A stretch of DNA of 64,000 nt from Treponema bryantii (lineage in GTDB: Bacteria > Spirochaetota > Spirochaetia > Treponematales > Treponemataceae), in contig NZ_FOFU01000001.1 of the NCBI RefSeq assembly GCF_900111035.1, forward strand, positions 124,001 to 188,000, read 5' to 3'. The position numbers and the translations under genes were made by a program. How positions within the stretch are numbered: the first letter of the stretch is position 1; each line of letters opens with the position of its first letter. Positions 33,190 through 42,348 of this stretch are shown piece by piece. The notes under the pieces were generated by a model that was given only the letters and a program-made list of their open reading frames with translations, was not told the DNA's origin and searched no databases.

Positions 33190-34485
33190 TTAGCCTTTCT
33201 TGCTCATAGGGCGAACAAGGAAACAGCTCAAGCACATTGCAACTGCATAGAGAATTGTTGTTACGATGAGTACATTCTGGTAACCAGTTGGGTTAGCCTG
33301 AACTCCGTGAACATCAATAAATGCACCTGTGTGCTTTACAATGTAAGAAGCCATCTGGTTTCCTGTAAGACCTGCAAATGCCCATGCAGAAAGTGTAATT
33401 CCGTGAATAGCAGAAATATTACCCATTCCGTAGTGGTCAGAGAGGAGAGTAGGAACGTTAGAGAATCCTCCACCATATCCTGCGTTTACAATGAAAATCA
33501 AAGCAAGTACGAAGATGATAAGAAGAGTGTTTCCTGCACCATTAGCAATACCCTTTGTACAGAGAACGATTACAGTTGAAACAATTGAAAGTGTGAAAAT
33601 CAACTTATAGATTGTGTTGCGGTCCTTAAGTTTGTCTGCCCATGCAGAGAAGCCAAGGCGTCCGCCTGCGTTGAACAGAGCAGAAACTGTAGAAATTATT
33701 CCTGCAAAAGCTCCAAGTCCTACACACTTTACAATCATCTTTTCCTGAGAAATGATTGCAAGACCACATGTGATGTTGATATAGAACATAAGCCAGATAC
33801 CAATGTAAGAAGCAATAGGTTCTGTCTTAAGAGTTGCGATAATTCCTTCGTCCTTAGACTTAGTCTGTGGTTCAACCCATCCTTCTGGTTTAGCAAGAAT
33901 AAGGTGACCAATGAACATCATTACAAAGTAAACACATGCAAGAATGTAGAACATCTTGTATACACCGCCTTCTCCAAGGCTTGTAAGCATTCGGCTCATG
34001 ATAGGAGAAGCGATAGCTTTAGCAGCACCGAAACCTGCTACAGCGAGACCAGTTGCAAGACCTTTCTTGTCCTTGAACCAGAGCATCAAAGTCTTTACAG
34101 GAGAAAGATAACCTGTTCCAAGACCAATACCCATAATAAAGCCGTAGCTGATGTAGATTCCTACAAGAGAAAGAACGCTGTGTGGATTATTTCCACCGTA
34201 CCAGATAAAGAAACCTGTTCCAGCCATTCCCAAAGCAAAAGTGATTGAAGCAATCAAAGAAGACTTGTGGATATTTTTTTCTACAAGGCCACCAAGGAAG
34301 GCAGCTGACATACCGAGGAAGAAGATTGCAAAGCTGAAAGCCCATTCTACAGCGCCTTTTGAAAAGCCGATGTAGTCTGCAATTTCCTGGCTGAAAATTG
34401 ACCAGCAGTATACAGTACCGATACTGCAATGGAGAAGAAGAGCCGGGATAGCACCACGGATCCACTTATTCTGAATGTTTTTCAT
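33190..34485 (-). CDS. MFS transporter, oxalate/formate antiporter (OFA) type
   Basis: A 431-residue, 12-helix major facilitator. The N-terminus ALLLHCSIGTVYCWSIFSQEI and the loop AAFLGGLVEKNIHKSSLIA resemble the OxlT/OFA family, as do GIGLGTGYLSPVKTLMLWFKDKKGLATG and the GYGGGFSNVPTLLSDHYG stretch. Such carriers exchange small organic anions such as oxalate/formate or take up lactate/pyruvate. The substrate here is not determinable. Single gene with a terminator behind it; the beta-barrel protein gene lies upstream on the same strand, 43 bases away, and could share its transcript. Confidence 0.85.
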   Translation of the reverse strand: MKNIQNKWIRGAIPALLLHCSIGTVYCWSIFSQEIADYIGFSKGAVEWAFSFAIFFLGMSAAFLGGLVEKNIHKSSLIASITFALGMAGTGFFIWYGGNNPHSVLSLVGIYISYGFIMGIGLGTGYLSPVKTLMLWFKDKKGLATGLAVAGFGAAKAIASPIMSRMLTSLGEGGVYKMFYILACVYFVMMFIGHLILAKPEGWVEPQTKSKDEGIIATLKTEPIASYIGIWLMFYINITCGLAIISQEKMIVKCVGLGAFAGIISTVSALFNAGGRLGFSAWADKLKDRNTIYKLIFTLSIVSTVIVLCTKGIANGAGNTLLIIFVLALIFIVNAGYGGGFSNVPTLLSDHYGMGNISAIHGITLSAWAFAGLTGNQMASYIVKHTGAFIDVHGVQANPTGYQNVLIVTTILYAVAMCLSCFLVRPMSKKG

Positions 34486-34528
34486 TTTTGTTATTCCTTA
34501 GAATATAAAATCTTATTTTAATATTTTA

Positions 34529-35758
34529 TCAGAATTTTGTACGATAGCCAATATCAAATGAGAATGCATGTCCCGGGCGCTTTCTGACAAATTCCATCAA
34601 ACGTAAAGTTGACTGAATGTGAAGCTGACCTGAAAGGAACTGAGATTCAACATAAGGTGTTACAGACAGATTATATCCATTTGAGAGAATATTCTTGATA
34701 TCCTTCAAATCTGTAAGGCTCTTGTCAATAAATGAGAAAGAAATGTGTGAACCGTAACTAACTGAGTTAGAAGAACCGACAGATGATTCTCCGTAAAAGT
34801 TCACATCAACACCAAGTGTGTCATCAACAAAAAGAAGCTTGTTTACAGTGTTTTTTGGTAAAGAATATACTGAAATATTCATGTGCGCATTCTGAACGAG
34901 AAAACGTGGTTCTACGAGAAGATATAAATCATCTGGAGAAATGACTGCACTGTCATCTTTTGCTTTAAAGCTTGCGTTATAAATTCCTGCCTGAAGGAAA
35001 AGAGAAGTTGTGTAATTGTTTCCCAGAAGAATTGTTGTTCCTGCGTGCCAGTAAACTTTTTCTACAACAAGAAGGGCTTCTTCTCCGTGATATTCATTTG
35101 CAATAGGAATACCAAGACCACATGCAAAATCAAAAGTAAGATAACTTAAAACTGTAGCAAAACGAAGGTCTGCATTGAGGACGTATGAATCAGCAGTATC
35201 ATTAATTAAATCTTTTTCGTGATTAACGTAGATGTAGCCGCCGAAAGCAATAGGACTGTTATAAAATCTTACAATATCGGAAATTCCAAGACCAAAGTGA
35301 GGGTAGAGGATAGAACCTGCAATTCCAAGATAGCTTTCTGTAAGTTTTGAATCTATAGGTTTAATATTGAAATATCTCTGAAGGAAAATATCTGAACCAA
35401 TCGGATCGTAAGTTCCCATAAAGATACTGAAATAATTTGCACTGGTGTATAAGTTAGCTCTGCAGATTAAAGAGATTTCATCAATCTGAAAGTCTGCATC
35501 AGTTGCATGGAAAATACTGTTTGATAATAAGTCACCGGTATTGATTGAAAACTCCAGGTGGCTCCATACATTCTGTGTAAAATTAAACTGTCCGGCAAAA
35601 AATGCCTGAAGTTTCAAATCTGGATCGTAATCTTCCTGTTCTGGATTAGCGGCATAATTAAGCTTTCCGCCTGCATAACCGCTGAAGGAGGTTGCAGCAA
35701 AGAGTGCTGAAGAGATATAAAAAATTGCTGCCAGTATAATAATGTGCTTTCTATTCAT
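34529..35758 (-). CDS. outer-membrane beta-barrel-like protein
   Basis: A 409-residue protein with a signal peptide (residues ~1-21, cleavage near LFAAT). The mature part is a run of amphipathic strands rich in Gly, Tyr, Phe and Ser and ends in FDIGYRTKF, an aromatic C-terminal residue as in outer-membrane barrels. No family recognised. It may be a porin-like protein of the treponemal outer membrane. On the minus strand TTGCAC-18 bases-TATAAT forms a promoter about 70 bases upstream, and a GCCGATAA box lies near 35777-35784. Confidence 0.65.
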   Translation of the reverse strand: MNRKHIIILAAIFYISSALFAATSFSGYAGGKLNYAANPEQEDYDPDLKLQAFFAGQFNFTQNVWSHLEFSINTGDLLSNSIFHATDADFQIDEISLICRANLYTSANYFSIFMGTYDPIGSDIFLQRYFNIKPIDSKLTESYLGIAGSILYPHFGLGISDIVRFYNSPIAFGGYIYVNHEKDLINDTADSYVLNADLRFATVLSYLTFDFACGLGIPIANEYHGEEALLVVEKVYWHAGTTILLGNNYTTSLFLQAGIYNASFKAKDDSAVISPDDLYLLVEPRFLVQNAHMNISVYSLPKNTVNKLLFVDDTLGVDVNFYGESSVGSSNSVSYGSHISFSFIDKSLTDLKDIKNILSNGYNLSVTPYVESQFLSGQLHIQSTLRLMEFVRKRPGHAFSFDIGYRTKF

Positions 35759-35891
35759 ATATAAAACTCCTTATTCTTTATCGGCAGAAAACGAGTCTGC
35801 CTTGAGGGAAAACTATAGAATCCCTTTGATTATAGAAGAAAATCGCAAAAAAGTGCAAAAATAAAATTTATCATACAAAATAAGTTTTAAC

Positions 35892-35927
35892 TTGAAATAT
35901 GTGATTTTCGGGGTATAATATTTCTAT
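35892..35927 (+). promoter_or_regulatory. Promoter of the che operon, leaderless type
   Basis: TTGAAA (35892-35897), 16-base spacer, TATAAT (35914-35919), 8 bases, then ATG 35928. No Shine-Dalgarno sequence. The stretch GGGTATAATATTTCTAT closely resembles the one before the kinase gene at 42349. Confidence 0.6.
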
Positions 35928-38402
35928 ATGAGTGATTATCTTGACCCAAATAACGAAGAACTGTTGAAGGACTTCTTCGCAGAAGCAGAACAACAGGTAG
36001 AACAGTTGGAGAGTAATATTCTCGTTATTGAAAATGATCCTTCTAATCACGAAGCGATCGATGAGATATTCCGTGCCGCACATACCCTTAAAGGCGGTTC
36101 TGCAACAGTAGAGATGATGGAGCTTTCTCACTTTACACATACTGTAGAAGATGTGCTTGATGAGATTCGTTCCGATAGAATTAAGGTAGATGAAGATGTA
36201 GTTGATCTTCTTCTTACTTCTATAGACGTAATCAAGGCAATGCTTGAAGCACGCCAGAATGGAAGCGTTTACGAAGAAAATATCGATTCAATTATTGAAA
36301 AACTTCAGGGACTTATTCCTTCTAAAGATGGAAAGGCACCTGCTAAGGCAAAGGCCACTGCACCAAAAACTGCAGCTCCAAAGCCAAAGCCAGCTTCTGC
36401 ACCGGTTGCAGCAGCACCTGCAGCTTCTTCATCAGATATACTTATTCTTCCGGATATTACAGAAGAAGATTTTATGGAACTCAAGCAGACCTGCGAAGGT
36501 AAGCAGAAGCTCTGGTGTATTGCAGTTAAGTTTGATGAAAGTAATCCAATGAATACAGTTGGTGGTATTCAGGTATTTGCTGCACTTAAGAATGTTGGAA
36601 ACGTACTTAAGACTGTTCCTGATTTTGATGCCCTTTACGAAGATCAGTTCTATGAAAATGTATTCTATTATGTGGCTACAGAAGCAGAGGGAGCAGAAAT
36701 TGAAGACTGTGCATTCCTTAGTGATGTAACACTTATAACAGATGCTCATCTTCTGGAAGATTATACTACAGGTACTCTTGCAGATCCTGCAGTAGCAAAG
36801 GCAGCCGCAGCTGCACCAAAACCTGCAGCTCCAAAGCCGGTTGCTTCAGCTCCAATCACTCCTTCAGACGATGTTCCTGCTGGAAATATGACGGCAGCTC
36901 AGTCAGAACTTTTGGGTGATATTCTCAACGACAATGTACTTAAGCCTGAGCCTAAGAAAGAGGAAAAGAAAGCAGAACCTAAGAAAGAAGCTGCAGCAGC
37001 TCATGCACAGCAGAGCTCAATCCTCCGTGTAGACTCACGCCGTATCGATAACCTTTTGAACCTTGTATCTGAAGCAGTAATCAACAAGGCTTCATTCAAC
37101 CAGCTTGCAATGCAGAATGCAGCAGAGCTTACTCATTTCCAGTCAATCGAAGCAGAATATAAAGAACGCCTTCATAATCTCTTTGATAAGCTTCCGGATT
37201 ATATGGAGCAGATAAAAGAAGGTGTTGCTGCTGTAGATATCAGAAAGAATATTCTTAAAGAATACGGTTCACTCAGTAATATTTTTGATGAGTACGAATC
37301 AGAAGCAAAGAGTATTTCCGGTAAGTTCCGTTCTTATACACAGAACCTTGGTACAATTGCAGGCGACCTCCAGGAAGGCGTAATGAAAATCCGAATGGTT
37401 CCAATCAACCAGATTTTCAGCCGTTTCCCTCGTGTAGTTCGCGATCTCCAGCGCGATCTTAATAAAAAGATTGACCTGGTAATTGAAGGTGAGGATACAG
37501 AACTTGATAAGTCAGTAGTAGAAGATCTTCTCGATCCTATCATGCACTGTGTTCGTAACTCAGTAGACCATGGTATTGAAACTCCAGAAGTTCGTGCTGC
37601 TGCAGGAAAGCCTGAAACAGGAACAATCCTTCTCAAGGCTTCTAACGAAGGTAACCAGATTGTAATTGAAATTAAAGATGATGGTGCCGGAATTGATGTT
37701 GAAAAAATCAGAAAGAAGGCTGTAGAACGCGGTCTTATTCATCCGGATAAAGCAGTTACAGAACAGGATGCATTCAATTTGATTATGCAGCCGGGCTTCT
37801 CAACTGCAGAAAAGATTTCTAATATTTCAGGACGCGGAGTTGGACTTGATGTTGTTAAGACAATGATTAATAACCTTAAGGGAACAATTTCCATCAACTC
37901 TGCAAAAGGTAAGGGAACTTCATTTATTATCAAGCTTCCACTTACTCTTGCTATTATTCAGGGTCTTCTTGTTCGCGTTGGAAGAGAAGTTTACTCAATT
38001 CCAATTGCAAACGTTATTGAAAGTCAGTGCATTAATATTTCAGAAATCAATCATATTGATAATTATGAAATTTTGAATGTACGTAACGAGGTTATCAGTG
38101 TACTTCGTCTGTCACGTCTGTTTGGTATAACAGAGTCTGTTCAGACGGATGAATGCTACATTGTAATCGTAGGTACACAGGAAAAGAAGATTGGTGTAAT
38201 GGTCGATGCTCTTATCGGAGAAGAGGATGTCGTTATTAAACCTCTGAAGGATCAATTCACTAATTCACCGGGAATCGCTGGTGCATCAATCCTTGGTGAT
38301 GGTTCTGTATCACTGATTATTGATGTTGGTCAGCTTCTTGAGCTTGGTGTTAAGCAGGAGCTTCTTGCTCAGGCTCAGGAACAGGCTCAGTATGTACAGT
38401 AA
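35928..38402 (+). CDS. cheA: chemotaxis histidine kinase CheA
   Basis: An 824-residue CheA. HPt domain with the phosphorylated His52 in AAHTLKGGSATVEM. An Ala/Pro/Lys-rich linker at ~135-165, then a P2-like domain (~168-285, for binding CheY), then a second Ala/Pro linker (~288-360). Dimerisation helices start near RRIDNLLNLVSEAVI. The kinase core has MHCVRNSVDHGIE, DDGAGID, and SGRGVGLDVVKTMI. The C-terminal CheW-like domain (~690-815) couples it to receptors. First gene of cheA-cheW-cheX-cheY, the order known from other treponemes. It donates phosphate to CheY and so controls the rotation of the periplasmic flagella. Confidence 0.96.
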   Translation: MSDYLDPNNEELLKDFFAEAEQQVEQLESNILVIENDPSNHEAIDEIFRAAHTLKGGSATVEMMELSHFTHTVEDVLDEIRSDRIKVDEDVVDLLLTSIDVIKAMLEARQNGSVYEENIDSIIEKLQGLIPSKDGKAPAKAKATAPKTAAPKPKPASAPVAAAPAASSSDILILPDITEEDFMELKQTCEGKQKLWCIAVKFDESNPMNTVGGIQVFAALKNVGNVLKTVPDFDALYEDQFYENVFYYVATEAEGAEIEDCAFLSDVTLITDAHLLEDYTTGTLADPAVAKAAAAAPKPAAPKPVASAPITPSDDVPAGNMTAAQSELLGDILNDNVLKPEPKKEEKKAEPKKEAAAAHAQQSSILRVDSRRIDNLLNLVSEAVINKASFNQLAMQNAAELTHFQSIEAEYKERLHNLFDKLPDYMEQIKEGVAAVDIRKNILKEYGSLSNIFDEYESEAKSISGKFRSYTQNLGTIAGDLQEGVMKIRMVPINQIFSRFPRVVRDLQRDLNKKIDLVIEGEDTELDKSVVEDLLDPIMHCVRNSVDHGIETPEVRAAAGKPETGTILLKASNEGNQIVIEIKDDGAGIDVEKIRKKAVERGLIHPDKAVTEQDAFNLIMQPGFSTAEKISNISGRGVGLDVVKTMINNLKGTISINSAKGKGTSFIIKLPLTLAIIQGLLVRVGREVYSIPIANVIESQCINISEINHIDNYEILNVRNEVISVLRLSRLFGITESVQTDECYIVIVGTQEKKIGVMVDALIGEEDVVIKPLKDQFTNSPGIAGASILGDGSVSLIIDVGQLLELGVKQELLAQAQEQAQYVQ

Positions 38403-38416
38403 TAGAGGTGTTTTTT

Positions 38417-39835
38417 ATGAGTGCAGAAAATGAGACTTTAGTTGCAACACAACTTCAGCAGCTTGAAGAAAAGAAAGAAAATGCCACTATTGTTGATTTT
38501 AAGATGGTAACTTTTTCACTTGCAGACAAGGATTATTCAATCGATATCATGCATGTGAAGGAAATTGCAAAGGCTGGACGCTTTACGTTCGTTCCTAACA
38601 CTCTTCCTTTTGTGCTTGGTGTTTATAATCTTCGTGGTGAAATCATTCCTATTCTTGATTTAAGAATCTTCTTCAATATCGAAGTTCCTCCTCGCGAAGA
38701 AAATAAGCTTGAAAATATGCTTATTCTTCAGGTAGAAGATCAGAAATTTGGTGTTGTAGTAGATAAAATCGACAAGGTAATTGGTGTTCAAAAGAGTACA
38801 ATTCAGCCACCACATCCATTGTTTGGTGATATCAATATCAAATACATTGATGGTGTTGTAGAAAGCAATAACAGACTTTATGTCCTGCTTGATATAACAC
38901 GTATCTTCTCTTCTAAGGAATCTGCAGAAGCTGTTGCTCCAGGAGCAAACTATGAGAAACCTCAGAAAATAATGAAACAGCCTCAATCGGTTGCAGATGT
39001 TCCTAAAAATCAGGCTGCAGCTGTAGTACAGGGCGGAATGGTAAAATCACCATCGGATATTGCAAGAGGAATTTCTGGTGGTGCAGCAGAAGAGGAAGAC
39101 TCTTCTGTTGATATTAAGTTCATAAGCGAAAGCCTTCTTACCTATAAGAATTTCACTGTATCATCAGTAAATTCGACTTGGGTAAAGCACAGATATTTGG
39201 AATGGTCTAAGGAAACAAAAAAGACTCAGCTTCAGAATTCTGATGATGCTGATGATTTCCTCAAGACTTTCTGGTCTCCATTTACAAACAACTGGTGGTC
39301 ATCTGAATATGCTGATGCTGTTGCCAAGGTTCTTCCTGATAATGCTGCGAAGCAGATAGTTGTATGGAATCCGGGCTGTGGAAAAGGTACGGAAACATAT
39401 TCTCTGGCATGCGTACTTAAGAAACGCTATCCTGATGCAAAAATCAGAATCTATGCACAGGATATAGACCTTCTTAATGTATCTAATGCAGGGCTTATGT
39501 CAGTTCCAGCAAATCTGGCTTCAGACTGGTATGCTCCTTATTTGACAAAAAAAGCAAATGGCGAGTATACTTTTAGTCAGGAAATAAAAGACAGTATTAT
39601 GTTTGAGTATCATGACTGTAAACACACTAATGCTCTGCCAACAGTAGACATTATTTTTGCACGTGATATTCTTTCCCTGCTGGATGAAAAGTCTCAGGAA
39701 TCTGTAGTTTCCGACTTTATTGAAAAGATGAAGGGAAATGCGATTGCTGTAATCGGAGAAAACGAGGACATGCCTGATTCCTTTAGTTTTGGTGAGAATG
39801 CTGTTGGTACGCTTGTGGCGTATACAAAGGATTAA
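38417..39835 (+). CDS. cheW: CheW coupling protein fused to a CheR-like domain
   Basis: A 472-residue protein. Residues ~25-170 are a CheW domain (VTFSLADKDYSIDIMHVKEI, FVLGVYNLRGEIIPILDLR, VVDKIDKVIG). Residues ~180-235 are a linker. Residues ~245-472 resemble CheR methyltransferase: NPGCGKGTETYSLACVLKK corresponds to the SAM motif GCSTGEEPYS, followed by IRIYAQDIDLLNVSNA, and FARDILSLL where CheR has FCRNVLIYF. The SAM motif is changed, so it may be structural instead of catalytic. CheW-CheR-like fusions are known from spirochete chemoreceptor arrays. I choose ATG 38417 (AGAGGTG upstream) over a GTG three codons earlier. Confidence 0.92.
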   Translation: MSAENETLVATQLQQLEEKKENATIVDFKMVTFSLADKDYSIDIMHVKEIAKAGRFTFVPNTLPFVLGVYNLRGEIIPILDLRIFFNIEVPPREENKLENMLILQVEDQKFGVVVDKIDKVIGVQKSTIQPPHPLFGDINIKYIDGVVESNNRLYVLLDITRIFSSKESAEAVAPGANYEKPQKIMKQPQSVADVPKNQAAAVVQGGMVKSPSDIARGISGGAAEEEDSSVDIKFISESLLTYKNFTVSSVNSTWVKHRYLEWSKETKKTQLQNSDDADDFLKTFWSPFTNNWWSSEYADAVAKVLPDNAAKQIVVWNPGCGKGTETYSLACVLKKRYPDAKIRIYAQDIDLLNVSNAGLMSVPANLASDWYAPYLTKKANGEYTFSQEIKDSIMFEYHDCKHTNALPTVDIIFARDILSLLDEKSQESVVSDFIEKMKGNAIAVIGENEDMPDSFSFGENAVGTLVAYTKD

Positions 39836-39860
39836 TTAAGCAAATAAATAGGAGATTAAG

Positions 39861-40343
39861 ATGCGAGTAGAGTATATTAACCCGTTTGTTGAAACTTCAT
39901 TCCGTGTACTACAGGAAGTGCTCGGAGGCGCAGAGGTAAAACGCGGTGATTTGTATTTGAAATCAACTGCTATGCCTGTTATGGGTGTTGCTGCATTGGT
40001 TGGTCTTGCTGGAGATGTAGAAGGTCGTGTTCTTTTTGATATGACTATGGAAACTGCATTGAATATTGCGTCTGCAATGAACGGTGAGACTCTGCCGGAA
40101 TTTGATGATTTGGCTAAGGCTACAATCAGTGAGCTTGCTAACCTTATTACTGCTCAGGCTGTAACAAAGCTTCATGAACTTGGATTCAGATTTGACCTTA
40201 CACCACCAGCTCTCTTTGTTGGACAGAAGATGGAAATTGCAGCTCTTGGTGGTACTACAGACAGTGTAGAGGCACTTATCGTTCCTCTTATTTCTGATTG
40301 TGGTAAGATTGAAGTAAACGTTTCTATCAGGGAACGTGCATAA
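39861..40343 (+). CDS. cheX: CheX chemotaxis phosphatase
   Basis: A 160-residue CheX, which dephosphorylates CheY-P. The expected catalytic pair is in ISELANLITAQAV (Glu and Asn of the ExxN motif), and the opening RVEYINPFVETSFRVLQEVLG is typical of the family. Third gene of the che operon, 25 bases after cheW with TAGGAGAT as binding site, and 22 bases before cheY. Spirochetes use CheX where enteric bacteria use CheZ. Confidence 0.95.
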   Translation: MRVEYINPFVETSFRVLQEVLGGAEVKRGDLYLKSTAMPVMGVAALVGLAGDVEGRVLFDMTMETALNIASAMNGETLPEFDDLAKATISELANLITAQAVTKLHELGFRFDLTPPALFVGQKMEIAALGGTTDSVEALIVPLISDCGKIEVNVSIRERA

Positions 40344-40365
40344 AATATTCTAAAGGAGTAAGAAA

Positions 40366-40800
40366 ATGAAAACTACAAACGATTTTCCAAACATTAACGA
40401 GCGTCCGCCTGAGGGTAGAAAAGACGACGGTACATCCTTCAGAGTATTAGTTGTTGACGACTCTATGTTCGTTGCAAAGCAGCTCGGACAGATTCTTTCA
40501 AGTGAAGGATATGAGATTGTTGCAACTGCTGCAGATGGAAAAGAAGGCGTTGATAAGTACAAGGAACTTTGTCCTAATGTTGACCTTGTAACAATGGATA
40601 TTACAATGCCTAAGATGGACGGTATTACAGCTCTTGAACAGATTATGGCTTTTGATAAGAATGCAAAAGTTGTAATGGTTTCTGCTCTCGGAAAAGAGGA
40701 ACTTGTAAAGAAGTCTCTCATGACTGGTGCAAAGAGCTATATCATTAAACCTCTTGATCGCAAGAAGGTTCTTGAACGTATTGCTAAGGTTCTTCAGTAG
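40366..40800 (+). CDS. cheY: chemotaxis response regulator CheY
   Basis: A 144-residue single-domain receiver. The acidic pair is in VLVVDDSMF, the phospho-acceptor Asp in LVTMDITMPKMDG, the switch Ser in MVSALG, and the conserved Lys in IIKPLDR. A hydrophilic N-terminal extension of about 25 residues precedes the domain. In the receiver, P+1 and neighbouring residues match CheY. Phospho-CheY acts on the flagellar switch. Last gene of the operon, followed within about 35 bases by the hairpin/terminator at 40834-40887. Confidence 0.95.
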   Translation: MKTTNDFPNINERPPEGRKDDGTSFRVLVVDDSMFVAKQLGQILSSEGYEIVATAADGKEGVDKYKELCPNVDLVTMDITMPKMDGITALEQIMAFDKNAKVVMVSALGKEELVKKSLMTGAKSYIIKPLDRKKVLERIAKVLQ

Positions 40801-40833
40801 AAGTTTAATATAAAAGCGGTGAGTATTCTTGAA

Positions 40834-40887
40834 GTGCACCCCTAAAGTTGGACAAATAAAGTTCAAGTTTAGGAGGTGCATTTTTTT
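40834..40887. repeat. IS3-end-like palindrome acting as terminator
   Basis: TGCACCCCTAAAGTTGGAC (40834-40852), an AAATAAA loop (40853-40860 region), then the near-perfect complement ending AGGAGGTGCA at 40880, followed by seven T. Each arm resembles the terminal inverted repeat of IS3/IS150-type elements (TGCACC...AAAGTTGGACA). It thus looks like two IS ends with nothing between them, a MITE-like remnant. It serves as terminator for cheY and touches the stop codon of the convergent gene. Confidence 0.65.
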
Positions 40888-41632
40888 ATTCTACAATCCT
40901 TATTAAGCGATAGGTTCCCTTATCCTGATCAATTATAAACTCATGTTTCTCATCATTTCGGATAATACTTTTTAAATTTGAAATATGAACTCTAAGTGAA
41001 CGTTCCGAAATCTTCTTACCATCTTTTTTATAGAAATCAATAATTTTACTCAGTTCCATAGGATGATCTTTGTTTTCTTCAAAAATATTAAGCAGATAGA
41101 ATAGATTATTCGGCAGGTTATTTCTTAATTTGAAGGATGTAATGTAATCAAGGTTATCGTTGTTGATTAGCTTAAGAAGATTGTTTTCATTCAGAAAGTT
41201 CTTGGGAAATAATTTAGGGGGCTGCAGTAAAGGAATGTAAGGAGCTAGAGCTTCTGATTCAACAAGTTTTTCCAGGGTAGTAAAGATTTCTGAATAATTG
41301 CATAAGCCTTGTGTCAGATATTTTGTTTGAGTCATCTCTAAGATTGCTTTCCAGTGTGCAGCTCTGGTACTTCTTGTAAGACAGGGATCATTAAAAAATA
41401 TAACAGGGATTTGTTTGTTAAGTTTATTCAGATAGGTATAAATATTGAACAGGTCATGATTGAAAGAAAGGTAGTCTAAAATTATCAGGTCTGGACCTTT
41501 CTTCAGATTTCTGATCAACGAAGAAAGGTCCTCCAAATATTCAAAGATAACACACTTGTGACCCTGACAAGTCAACTGTTTAGAAATGATGTGACTTATT
41601 TCCTTTACAGGAGAATAAATAATTACTTTCAT
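40886..41632 (-). CDS. atypical response regulator with winged-helix DNA-binding domain
   Basis: A 248-residue protein. Residues 1-120 have a receiver-like order, with Asp53 in DLIILDYLSF at the phospho-acceptor place, but the acidic pair is missing (KVIIYSPVKEI) and the switch Thr/Ser is replaced in IFFNDP, so it is probably not phosphorylated in the normal way. Residues ~165-245 look like an OmpR-type winged helix (SKIIDFYKKDGKKISERSLRVHISNLKSII, GTYRLIR). It lies 18 bases downstream of the NarL-type regulator gene on the same strand, so the two may be one transcript. Confidence 0.7.
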   Translation of the reverse strand: MKVIIYSPVKEISHIISKQLTCQGHKCVIFEYLEDLSSLIRNLKKGPDLIILDYLSFNHDLFNIYTYLNKLNKQIPVIFFNDPCLTRSTRAAHWKAILEMTQTKYLTQGLCNYSEIFTTLEKLVESEALAPYIPLLQPPKLFPKNFLNENNLLKLINNDNLDYITSFKLRNNLPNNLFYLLNIFEENKDHPMELSKIIDFYKKDGKKISERSLRVHISNLKSIIRNDEKHEFIIDQDKGTYRLIRIVE

Positions 41633-41650
41633 AAATTAAAAAATCAGTTG

Positions 41651-42301
41651 TTACATAGCTTTGTTTGTCCATTCAATGGCCATCTGACGTAATTCGGCAG
41701 ATGAAGCACAATGAAGCTTTCCTTTTATGTTTTCCTTGTGAGTATCAATTGTTTTAATGCTGAGGTTCAGTTTCTTTGCGATTTCTACAGTTCCAAGACC
41801 TTTTCCTACAAGAGTGAAAATCTGGAGCTGGCGGTCAGAAAGTGCACTGATAAGGTCTGAAAGTTCACCTGATTCAGGTTTACCCTGAGACAATTCCTTA
41901 ATGCGGTTCTTCTCATTTTCGCTCAGATAAATTTCGCCGCTGGTAACAGTTTTAATGGCGTTGATAACCTGAGATTCGGCTTCTTCCTTCATGATATAGC
42001 CTTTTGCACCAGCCTTAATGGCACGTTCTGCATAAAAGCGTTCATCATGCATTGAAAGCACGAGAATCTTGGTCTGAGGATGAATTATGATGATGTCTTT
42101 AATCAGTTCAAGTCCATCTTCCTGTCCAAGGTTTAAGTCTACTATGGCAAGATCCGGAGTAGTAGTATCAAGAAGTGAAAGTGCTTCATTCCTGTCTTTT
42201 GCCATTCCAATAACTTTGTAGTCCTTCTGTGTTTCAATAAGCTGCGCAAGTCCGCGGCTGAAAAGAGGATGGTCATCAATAATAATTACATTACAACTCA
42301 T
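41651..42301 (-). CDS. NarL/FixJ-type response regulator
   Basis: A 216-residue response regulator. The receiver has IIIDDHPLFSRG (acidic pair), Asp55 in LAIVDLNLGQEDG, LSMHDE and GYIMKEE. The C-terminal LuxR-type helix-turn-helix is LSDRQLQIFTLVGKGLGTVEIAKKLNLSIKTIDTHKENIKGKLH. It is divergent from the HisKA_3 kinase at 42349, its very likely partner, with 47 bases between the starts. On the minus strand TATTAT stands 6 bases before the ATG with no Shine-Dalgarno sequence, so its mRNA may also be leaderless. Confidence 0.92.
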   Translation of the reverse strand: MSCNVIIIDDHPLFSRGLAQLIETQKDYKVIGMAKDRNEALSLLDTTTPDLAIVDLNLGQEDGLELIKDIIIIHPQTKILVLSMHDERFYAERAIKAGAKGYIMKEEAESQVINAIKTVTSGEIYLSENEKNRIKELSQGKPESGELSDLISALSDRQLQIFTLVGKGLGTVEIAKKLNLSIKTIDTHKENIKGKLHCASSAELRQMAIEWTNKAM

Positions 42302-42334
42302 ACCTATATAATATCATATTTTTTAAAATAAGGG

Positions 42335-42348
42335 TATAATATATTTCT
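42335..42348 (+). promoter_or_regulatory. -10 box of the sensor kinase gene, leaderless type
   Basis: TATAAT (42335-42340) is followed by 8 bases and ATG 42349. There is no Shine-Dalgarno sequence and no clear -35 box. The stretch GGGTATAATATATTTCTATG is nearly the same as at cheA. Confidence 0.5.
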
